Under the pieces are notes generated by a model. It had not been told where the DNA came from. It made no database searches and saw nothing but the letters and a program-made list of their open reading frames with translations. From assembly GCA_002732015.1 (NCBI GenBank), contig PCCU01000078.1, forward strand, positions 1 to 11,771: 11,771 nt of DNA. The letters run 5' to 3'. Numbering within the stretch: the first letter of the stretch is position 1; every line of letters starts with the position of its first letter. The position numbers and the translations under genes were made by a program. This document shows positions 5,780-11,771 of this stretch, piece after piece. Source of the stretch: Candidatus Pelagibacterales bacterium. Its GTDB lineage: Bacteria; Pseudomonadota; Alphaproteobacteria; TMED109.

Positions 5780-8098
5780 ATGTCACTAATAGGTAAAAGT
5801 ATAATTAGAAAAGAAGATCCGATACTCATAAAAGGTAGGGGATTATTCACTGATGACTTCAATTTAAACGATGTTACTTTTGCTAAATTCGTTCTTAGTG
5901 AACATCCACATGCCAATCTAAAATCAATTGATATATCAAAAGCCAATAAGCTAGATGGAGTTATTGGGATCTTCACAATTCATGATTTTAATGAATATCC
6001 TGACCTGCCAGGGCCTGATGATATGCAGCGTCCGGTATTAGCTCGAAATAAAGTTGTTTATGTCGGCGAACCTATAGCTTGCATAGTAGCCAAGACTCAG
6101 GCAATAGCAGAAGATGCTTTATCATTAGTTGAAATTAACTATGAACCACTAAAAATAATGACATCTATCGATGATGCTTTAGAACAAGATGCAGACGCTA
6201 TTTTGTCTAGTTTAGATTCTAACGTTACGCATCATGTCCCCATGTTAGATGATCTTGAGAGAGAGCTTAACAAACCTCATTTTAGGCATAAATTAAAAAT
6301 TTACAATAATCGTTGTGCTCCATGTCCTATCGAACCCATGTCATGTTTAGCAGATTGGAATGACGAAAAACTATTGTTATATGCGAGCACTCAGGCTCCT
6401 CATCATTTAAGAAATACATTATCAAAATGGTTAAATATACAGCAGAACCTTCTAAGGATAATTGCACCAGAAGTCGGTGGTGGTTTTGGATCCAAGATCG
6501 TTTGGTATCCAGAATTATTTTTAACTCCCTTAATTTCGAAGTGGATAGGTAAACCAGTAAAATTTATATCAAATCGAAGTGACTCCATGCTCACTATGTC
6601 GCATGGTAGAGATCAATTACATGAAATTGATTTTTCATTTGATAAAAAAGGTAAACTCCATGCTCTTAGATTTAATATCACACAAAATCTAGGAGCATGG
6701 CCAGACCCAACTGGGATTGGATTGTCAACTCTTACTTCTTGGATGGCAGCAGGTTGTTATAAAATACCACATGTCTCAGTAGCCTATCGTAATGTAGTAA
6801 CAAATACTACACCTGTTGCAGCTTATAGAGGCGCAGGAAGGCCAGAGGCAAGTTTTGCAATTGAACGTGTCATGGATGTAATTGCAGATATAACTGGTAT
6901 TGATGCAGCGGAAGTTAGATTCAAAAATTTTATTCAAAAAAAAGATTTTCCCTTTCAACAAAAAACTCATGAAGCCGTTATTTATGACTCTGGTGATTTT
7001 AAAGCAAGTTTAGAAAAACTTCTTGAGTTAATGAACTATAAGAAAATGCTTGAGATTCAGGGAGAATTTAATAGAGATGAAAATAACTTAAAAATTATGG
7101 GTATTGGATTTTCTACCTGGCTTGAAATAGCTGGTTTTGGACCAAATGGATCGCTAGAAAGCTTTGGTCATTTGGCGAGTTGGGAATCCGCTCACATAAG
7201 AATTCAACCTGATGGCTCAGTGATTTTAAATGTAGGTACGTCTCCTCATGGACAGGGACATGTCACTGTATTTTCACAGATCGCTGCGGATTATCTCGGC
7301 ATGGACATTAATAAGATTTTGGTTCGACATGGGGACACTGAGACCGTTCAGCAAGGTATGGGCACATTTGGATCAAGAGCGGTACCTACTGGAGGAGAGG
7401 CAGTAAAAAATGTTTGTGTTCAAGTTAATGAAAAAGCAAAATTAATTGCTTCTCATTTGCTTGAATGTCATCCAAATGATGTAATTAATGCTGATGGAGG
7501 GTTTCAAGTTAAGGGAGTTCCGGGTGCAAAATTGGATTGGACAGATGTTGCTCAGAGTTCATTTCAACCATTAAACATTCCTGAAAATTTTAAAATAGGC
7601 TCACTTGAATCAAGATGTTATCAGGAATCACCAGGTTTTAGTTATCCTTCTGGAGCTTATGGATGTGTTGTCTTTATAGATAAACTTACAGGCAATACAA
7701 AAGTAGATAAATTTTTTGCAGTTGATGATTGTGGTATTGTTATAAATCCAATGTTAGCGGAAGGACAAGTACATGGAGGTGTCTTGCAGGGAATAAGTCA
7801 GGCCCTTTACGAAAATTTTTCATACACCGATGATGGAACACCACTATCTCAATCATTTTATGACTATCATATTCCTATCGCAGAAGAAATCCCTGAATAT
7901 TTTATGGATAGAATTTGCACACCAACTCCCAATAATTCTTTAGGTGCGAAGGGAATTGGGGAATCTGGATCTGTCGGAAGTCCACCAGCAGTAGTCAATG
8001 CAGTAATTGATGCTTTAAGTTTTAAGGGTGTTAAACATATTGATATGCCTATTACTTCTGAAAAAGTCTGGAAGATTTTAAATGATCAATCATATTGA
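5780..8098 (+). CDS. Molybdenum hydroxylase large subunit (xanthine dehydrogenase/CoxL-like, form II)
   Basis: This 772-residue catalytic subunit of the aldehyde oxidase/xanthine dehydrogenase family hydroxylates carbon centres or aldehydes using water and molybdopterin cytosine dinucleotide. The N-terminal a/b hammerhead domain is typical (IRKEDPILIKGRG, then SEHPHANLKSIDIS, up to about 150). Cofactor-binding motifs follow: VGGGFGSK (232-239), AYRGAGR (348-354) and HGQGH (490-494). The catalytic Glu is Glu728 in GIGESG, followed by GSPPAVVNAV. The AYRGAGR loop lacks the active-site Cys of true CO dehydrogenases (AYRCSFR), so CO oxidation is unlikely and another substrate is expected. The partners that normally pass electrons on, a 2Fe-2S subunit and an FAD subunit, are not in this window and could lie elsewhere. 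The gene starts 6 bp after the permease stop, without a visible Shine-Dalgarno site, which ties it to the transporter. Confidence 0.9.
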   Translation: MSLIGKSIIRKEDPILIKGRGLFTDDFNLNDVTFAKFVLSEHPHANLKSIDISKANKLDGVIGIFTIHDFNEYPDLPGPDDMQRPVLARNKVVYVGEPIACIVAKTQAIAEDALSLVEINYEPLKIMTSIDDALEQDADAILSSLDSNVTHHVPMLDDLERELNKPHFRHKLKIYNNRCAPCPIEPMSCLADWNDEKLLLYASTQAPHHLRNTLSKWLNIQQNLLRIIAPEVGGGFGSKIVWYPELFLTPLISKWIGKPVKFISNRSDSMLTMSHGRDQLHEIDFSFDKKGKLHALRFNITQNLGAWPDPTGIGLSTLTSWMAAGCYKIPHVSVAYRNVVTNTTPVAAYRGAGRPEASFAIERVMDVIADITGIDAAEVRFKNFIQKKDFPFQQKTHEAVIYDSGDFKASLEKLLELMNYKKMLEIQGEFNRDENNLKIMGIGFSTWLEIAGFGPNGSLESFGHLASWESAHIRIQPDGSVILNVGTSPHGQGHVTVFSQIAADYLGMDINKILVRHGDTETVQQGMGTFGSRAVPTGGEAVKNVCVQVNEKAKLIASHLLECHPNDVINADGGFQVKGVPGAKLDWTDVAQSSFQPLNIPENFKIGSLESRCYQESPGFSYPSGAYGCVVFIDKLTGNTKVDKFFAVDDCGIVINPMLAEGQVHGGVLQGISQALYENFSYTDDGTPLSQSFYDYHIPIAEEIPEYFMDRICTPTPNNSLGAKGIGESGSVGSPPAVVNAVIDALSFKGVKHIDMPITSEKVWKILNDQSY

Positions 8099-8127
8099 AT
8101 TTAATAAATTTTATTTAGAAAAAAATA

Positions 8128-9321
8128 ATGGCAATTACAATAAAAGAATATTCGTCAGCAGGTAAAATATTGCGACAAAAAGATTTGCGCCAAGCACTAT
8201 ATGATGCTGGTGAAGTATTAATGAAAAAGGTTTTAGTTAATCTTCATGGAAATGAACATAAGTCAAGAAGAAGTGTTGAATCAAAAATTCTTCAACCAAA
8301 TTTTTTTCGATGGTATGAAAAAGAAGTTTTTAGTAAGACGCTTCAGGAAACTATTTATCCTTACCTCAAGGAAGGTAAAGCAGATTTAGTCGATCTTGCA
8401 TATCGGATATTACTTAATTTAACTGCAGATTTTTCAGGTGTTGATAGACCAAAAAAAACAGCTGAAGAAACAGGTCGTTTGTTAAACTTGCTACGGACTT
8501 TTGGTAAAGCAGCAACATTAGGTCAAGCTAAAGGTGATAAAAAAGAAATAGTAAAGGAAATTGAAGATGCGTTGGATGAATTTGATCGTGATTTTTATAA
8601 ACCTTCAAAAAAAAGAAGGTTAAAAATAATTAAAAATATTGATGATGGTTTAACAGCCAAAGATGATTTACCTAAAGATATTCTAACTGAACTCTTAAAA
8701 AATCAGGATAATCTCAAATTAGAAGATGAATTCTTAATGAAAGAAACTGCTTTTTTTCTTTTAGCTGGTGCTTTTACTTCAATTCATACGCTTACACATT
8801 CAATGCACGAACTTTTTGAGCGTTTCAAGAGTAATCCTAGAGAAGAAGTTACGGATAACCCTTTATTCTTGCAAAAATGCATTCATGAAAGTATGCGTCT
8901 TCATCCTTCAAGTCCTACAGCAATGCGACGTCCTACATGTCCCTTTCATTTAGACAATGGTGAGGAGATGAATGAGAAAGACACAATTATAGTGGATTTA
9001 ATGTCAGCCAACAGGGATGAGTCAATATTTGGAAATGATGCAGAATCTCACAATCCTAATCGTGATTTACCTAAAGGAGTACCACCTTACGGGCTATCTT
9101 TTGGAAAAGGTATGCATGCTTGCATAGGTCTCAATTTAGCAGCAGGAGCACTCCCAAAAGAAAATTCTGATTCCGAAACACATCAGTACGGAATTATAAC
9201 CTTGACCGCCAAAAAACTTATTGAATTTGGAGCATCTCCAGATCCTGACAATCCAGGAATTGTAGATACTAGTACAATCCGGAATAATTGGTCATCTTAT
9301 CCTATTCTTTTTAAAAATTAA
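8128..9321 (+). CDS. Cytochrome P450, first of a tandem pair
   Basis: This 397-residue haem-thiolate protein most likely inserts oxygen into the imported compound or a product of it. The haem loop FGKGMHACIG has its Cys ligand at 332. The K-helix ExxR is Glu254/Arg257. A helix-C-like HGNEHKSRR lies at 40-48, and NRDESIFG before the haem loop is typical of the family. Two features are odd. First, the helix-C motif is about 50 residues nearer the N-terminus than in most bacterial P450s. An in-frame TAG at 8116 rules out a longer start, so the N-terminal beta region is largely missing. Second, the I-helix reads AGAFTS (213-218), with Phe216 where an Asp or Glu normally precedes the Thr. A segment after the Cys (ALPKENSDSETHQYG) is longer than usual and is shared with the next gene. 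No ferredoxin or reductase gene is in view. The gene lies 29 bp after the molybdenum hydroxylase gene. Confidence 0.87.
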   Translation: MAITIKEYSSAGKILRQKDLRQALYDAGEVLMKKVLVNLHGNEHKSRRSVESKILQPNFFRWYEKEVFSKTLQETIYPYLKEGKADLVDLAYRILLNLTADFSGVDRPKKTAEETGRLLNLLRTFGKAATLGQAKGDKKEIVKEIEDALDEFDRDFYKPSKKRRLKIIKNIDDGLTAKDDLPKDILTELLKNQDNLKLEDEFLMKETAFFLLAGAFTSIHTLTHSMHELFERFKSNPREEVTDNPLFLQKCIHESMRLHPSSPTAMRRPTCPFHLDNGEEMNEKDTIIVDLMSANRDESIFGNDAESHNPNRDLPKGVPPYGLSFGKGMHACIGLNLAAGALPKENSDSETHQYGIITLTAKKLIEFGASPDPDNPGIVDTSTIRNNWSSYPILFKN

Positions 9322-9324
9322 CTG

Positions 9325-10527
9325 ATGGAATCCACAAAAGTAATAGGTTACAGGGATGCTTTCCAAACCTTAACTAATCGAGATCTTGCTCAATCACTTT
9401 ATGACGAAAGTGCTATTATTATGCAAGATGTCATTCTTACAACCGATGGAAATGAACATGTCAAAAGAAGAAAAACTGAATTCCATGTTTTTCGGAAAGA
9501 GATTTCAAAAAAATATGAGAAATACGATTTTCCAAATATTCTTAACCCAATTTTAGATGAGGCAGCATTTAAAGGAAACGCTAATCTTGTTGAACTTGGA
9601 CATATTGTAACAATGAATGTTACTGCTGATATTGCTGGTATAGATCGACCTTTAAAAAGTAAGAACGAAACAGAAAATCTCCTTAGACTTGTAAAGATTT
9701 TTAGTGAAGGTGCCACACTTGTTCATTCACTTAAAAACAAAGAAATAATAAAAAAAAAGGTTTTCCAATCCTTTAAAGAATTTGATAAAGACTTTTATAT
9801 GAGTTCTTTTGAAAGAAGAAAGAATTTATTAAACCTTTTTAAAAAAGGAGAAATCAATGAGGACGAACTTCCTAAAGATATTTTAATGATACTTCTTATT
9901 AATCAAGATAAATTGAAACTTTCAAATGACGTAATTAAGAGGGAAGTAGCTTTTTATTTACAAGCAGGATCTCATAGTACTGCTAATGCTTCTGTACATG
10001 CATTTCATGAAATTATTGAATGGAAAGAAAAACATCCTGAGGATAAATTTAAATTATCAAATGACATGTTCTTTTTACAGAAATGTGTTTTTGAAACCTT
10101 AAGGCTTCATCCAGCTAGTCCTGTGGCTTGGCGCAAAGCAAAATGTCCAGTTCATCTTTCTAACTTAAAGACTGTAAATGAAGGTGATAATGTAGTTATA
10201 GATTTATTAGGATCAAATAGAGACAAATCAATCTTCGGTGAAGATGCAGAACAATTCAATCCACATAGAAAAATTTTGGAAAAGTTTCCTCCATGGGGTT
10301 TGTCTTTTGGAGTTGGGGTTCATGCCTGTCTTGGAAGGACTTTAGATGGAGGGGAAATTCCTGACCAAGATTCAGACCCATCTGTTCATAATTACGGACT
10401 AATTACTCATTTTATTAAAGGTTTACTTGACCGAGATGCAAAACCTTCAAAGGACAATCCTCCGGTACGAGATTTAAACACACAACGTCCCAATTGGGGA
10501 AGTTATTCAATAACATTCAGGAGTTAA
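9325..10527 (+). CDS. Cytochrome P450, second of a tandem pair
   Basis: This 400-residue paralogue of the preceding P450 shares its unusual layout from end to end (compare NVTADIAGIDRP with NLTADFSGVDRP, and DELPKDIL with DDLPKDIL). The haem loop is FGVGVHACLG with Cys335, and ExxR is Glu257/Arg260. The helix-C-like motif DGNEHVKRR lies at 41-49, again far closer to the start than usual. The I-helix is AGSHSTA (214-220): His217 replaces the conserved acid and Ser218 occupies the Thr position, with a Thr just after. The post-Cys insert (EIPDQDSDPSVHNYG) is present here too. The start codon lies one codon (CTG) beyond the TAA of the first P450 in the same frame, and an in-frame upstream extension is blocked by that TAA. 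Divergence between the pair suggests different substrates or successive steps, or a heterodimer. Those are inferences. Confidence 0.87.
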   Translation: MESTKVIGYRDAFQTLTNRDLAQSLYDESAIIMQDVILTTDGNEHVKRRKTEFHVFRKEISKKYEKYDFPNILNPILDEAAFKGNANLVELGHIVTMNVTADIAGIDRPLKSKNETENLLRLVKIFSEGATLVHSLKNKEIIKKKVFQSFKEFDKDFYMSSFERRKNLLNLFKKGEINEDELPKDILMILLINQDKLKLSNDVIKREVAFYLQAGSHSTANASVHAFHEIIEWKEKHPEDKFKLSNDMFFLQKCVFETLRLHPASPVAWRKAKCPVHLSNLKTVNEGDNVVIDLLGSNRDKSIFGEDAEQFNPHRKILEKFPPWGLSFGVGVHACLGRTLDGGEIPDQDSDPSVHNYGLITHFIKGLLDRDAKPSKDNPPVRDLNTQRPNWGSYSITFRS

Positions 10528-10616
10528 ATGAAACAAGCAATTGTCACGGGTGCAGGTGGAGGTTTAGGATTTTCAATATGTAAAAGTCTTTCTGAAAACA
10601 ATTTTTCTGTTGCAGC
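10521..10616 (+). repeat. 96-bp exact direct repeat, copy 1 (start of SDR gene)
   Basis: This segment runs from GAGTTAAATG, just before the SDR start, into its 30th codon. It is identical base for base to the last 96 bases of the window, 1155 bp downstream. Upstream flanks differ immediately: the P450 end here, AT-rich non-coding DNA at the other copy. Confidence 0.97.
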
Positions 10617-11271
10617 AGTAGATTTAAATCTTACCGATTCAGAAAAAACTAGTGATAAGCTTAATAACACAAAACCATACGCTGCAGATGTAAGAGATGA
10701 AGAATCAATAATTTCATTGTATGAAAAAATTGATAATACACCTGACCTTATTGTGAATAATGCAGGTATCGCAAGATTTGGCAAACTATTAGATCAAAAG
10801 TTATCAGATTTTCAAGATGTAGTTCAAACAAACCTTATTGGAAGTTTTATTGTTGCCACGGAGGGTGCTAAACGGATGGTTAAAGAGGATAAGAAAGGAT
10901 CTATTATTAATATTACTTCTGTTCATTCTGTAAACCCAGGGCCTGGGGTTGGTGCTTATCCAATTACTAAATCTGGATTATATTCATTAACAAAACTTAT
11001 GGCCCTAGAGTGGGGCGAATATGGAATTCGTGTTAATGCCATAGCACCAGGTTTTATTGATTCCGGAATGTCAAAACCATTTTTTGAAAATCCTAAAGTA
11101 AGAAAGTCACGCGGAAAGGCTGTACCATTGCAAAGACTTGGTTCAGCAGATGATATTGCAAATACTGTTTTGTTTCTAGCATCAGAAGAAGCATCTTACA
11201 TAAATGCAAACGAAATAGTAGTTGATGGTGGAGTTATCCATAGTGTTTTAATGCATCTTCCTCGAGATTGA
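10528..11271 (+). CDS. Short-chain dehydrogenase/reductase (FabG-like classical SDR)
   Basis: This 247-residue, complete classical SDR interconverts an alcohol and a ketone with a nicotinamide cofactor. The cofactor loop is TGAGGGLG (7-14). Asp32 at the end of strand 2 favours NAD(H) over NADP(H). NNAG is at 77-80. The catalytic set is Asn102, Ser131, Tyr144 and Lys148 (YPITK), and the usual R-V-N-A-I-A-P-G block follows. Here it probably oxidises an alcohol made by the upstream hydroxylating enzymes, although family members also act on sugars, fatty-acid intermediates and steroids. The ATG directly follows the TAA of the second P450 with no gap, and the ribosome-binding site AGGAG (10519-10523) lies inside the P450 coding sequence, so the two are translationally linked. 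Its first 89 bases recur exactly at the window's right end. Confidence 0.9.
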   Translation: MKQAIVTGAGGGLGFSICKSLSENNFSVAAVDLNLTDSEKTSDKLNNTKPYAADVRDEESIISLYEKIDNTPDLIVNNAGIARFGKLLDQKLSDFQDVVQTNLIGSFIVATEGAKRMVKEDKKGSIINITSVHSVNPGPGVGAYPITKSGLYSLTKLMALEWGEYGIRVNAIAPGFIDSGMSKPFFENPKVRKSRGKAVPLQRLGSADDIANTVLFLASEEASYINANEIVVDGGVIHSVLMHLPRD

Positions 11272-11675
11272 TTTGTAAAAAGTTTGTTATTTTCTAATAA
11301 ATTCATTATTTAAATATTTTACAATAGATTAAGTAACAAATCATACAATTTAGTTATCTCATTACTTCTTGTTTATATTGCTTTGTCACGCTTTGAAAAT
11401 TCTGTATTTATTAGATAAATTAGGATTCATTTATTAGTAAGATGCTTTTTAAATTGATACGTATTTCTTTTTTCAGAGTGAAATATATCTAATTATTTAC
11501 GAAATGAATTTTAAAAAATAATACCCCTTTTATATCTTTTCTCTAAAGACACGATTAATGTTTAAAACATTTATTTATTACATGTATAAATTTATTATAT
11601 TGATAGATTATATGATAAAAACCCATTTATAGTTAGTTGAAAATCATTATAAAACACTTGGTATTTTTAAATTGA
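11272..11675. other. AT-rich gene-free stretch between the two SDR starts
   Basis: These 404 bases hold no open frame of useful length on either strand. The stretch is extremely AT-rich. I see weak inverted repeats just after the SDR stop (TTTGTTA at 11284-11290 with TAACAAA at 11334-11340), and a small dyad AATGTTT-A-AAACATT at 11557-11571. No GC-rich stem with a T-run was found, so the operon terminator is not identified. If the second SDR start is real, this stretch must contain its promoter, but no hexamer pair with good spacing is convincing. Confidence 0.5.
11557..11571. repeat. 15-bp dyad in the gene-free stretch
   Basis: AATGTTT and AAACATT are perfect reverse complements around a single A. 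Such a short, symmetric element could be a regulator's site upstream of the second SDR start, but it could equally be chance in this composition. Confidence 0.3.
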
Positions 11676-11771
11676 GAGTTAAATGAAACAAGCAATTGTC
11701 ACGGGTGCAGGTGGAGGTTTAGGATTTTCAATATGTAAAAGTCTTTCTGAAAACAATTTTTCTGTTGCAGC
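11676..11771 (+). repeat. 96-bp exact direct repeat, copy 2
   Basis: This is identical to 10521-10616 and runs up to the last base of the window, so the true repeat may be longer. It may be a real duplication of the SDR gene or an assembly artefact at a contig end. The sequence alone cannot decide. Confidence 0.97.
11683..11771 (+). CDS. Partial second copy of the SDR gene start (cut by window end)
   Basis: The ATG and 29 codons plus two bases are visible. They give the same N-terminus as the complete SDR, including the cofactor loop TGAGGGLG, with no nucleotide difference. The upstream context is different: TTGAGAG in place of the AGGAG ribosome-binding site, and 404 bp of non-coding DNA in place of a P450 gene. 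If real, this is a very recent duplicate that would have its own promoter. If not, it is an assembly join. The length and intactness of the rest cannot be seen. Confidence 0.5.
   Translation, partial: MKQAIVTGAGGGLGFSICKSLSENNFSVA

Noticed and set aside
4250..6970. Several antisense open frames of 60-80 codons inside the ATPase, permease and hydroxylase genes
   Set aside because: Each lies wholly or almost wholly within a strongly supported gene on the other strand, lacks family-like motifs, and has the composition of a complement of coding DNA.
5780..8098. Aerobic carbon monoxide dehydrogenase large subunit
   Set aside because: The active-site loop is AYRGAGR, without the Cys of the AYRCSFR loop required in true CO dehydrogenases.
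8768..10784. Short open frames in other phases within the P450 and SDR genes, including 105- and 86-codon antisense frames
   Set aside because: They overlap genes with intact catalytic motifs and show no recognisable protein features of their own.
11272..11345. Intrinsic terminator after the SDR gene formed by TTTGTTA/TAACAAA
   Set aside because: The arms are 7 bp, very AT-rich, about 43 nt apart, and not followed by a T-run.
11600..11633. TTGATA and TATAGT as a promoter for the second SDR start
   Set aside because: The spacer is 22 bp, too long for a normal promoter, and similar hexamers are common by chance in this composition.

Overview
The window is AT-rich, dense bacterial DNA using the standard bacterial code: TAA, TGA and TAG all end genes. 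Small intergenic gaps, weak or absent Shine-Dalgarno sites and low GC suggest a streamlined proteobacterium-like organism, possibly marine. That placement is inference; no rRNA or other taxonomic marker is present. A signal peptide on the binding protein argues for a cell with exported or periplasmic solute receptors.

Layout. (1) Positions 1-668 look less AT-rich than the rest and hold no intact gene. They carry what reads like the frameshifted C-terminal end of a PLP-dependent (MocR-type) aminotransferase, plus short decayed frames. (2) Positions 669-1112 (minus) encode a small helix-turn-helix protein resembling phage terminase small subunits, with no large subunit beside it. (3) Positions 1113-1286 are a very AT-rich divergent promoter region with a 15-bp direct repeat. 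(4) Positions 1287-1577 encode a DUF1330-like small protein. (5) Positions 1776-11271 form one co-directional, tightly packed seven-gene cluster. It encodes a secreted substrate-binding protein, a two-domain ABC ATPase and a membrane permease (an RbsBAC/CUT2-type importer). These are followed by a molybdenum hydroxylase large subunit of the xanthine dehydrogenase/CoxL-like family, two paralogous cytochrome P450s, and a short-chain dehydrogenase. (6) Positions 11272-11675 are AT-rich and without a gene. (7) The last 96 bases (11676-11771) exactly repeat the start of the dehydrogenase gene.

The seven-gene cluster is the biological centre of the window. Gene spacing (a 4-bp overlap, then gaps of 6, 29, 3 and 0 bp) argues for one transcript. 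The simplest reading is import of a small organic molecule and its stepwise oxidation: hydroxylation by the molybdenum enzyme and/or P450s, and alcohol/ketone conversion by the dehydrogenase. The substrate cannot be read from sequence. Unusual points are two adjacent P450s that both lack the usual I-helix acid and have a very short N-terminus, a molybdenum hydroxylase without its FeS and FAD subunits in view, and no P450 redox partner in view. The two P450 genes and the dehydrogenase also lie in one continuous reading frame broken only by two TAA codons. A 9-bp hairpin sits exactly between the binding-protein gene and the ATPase gene.
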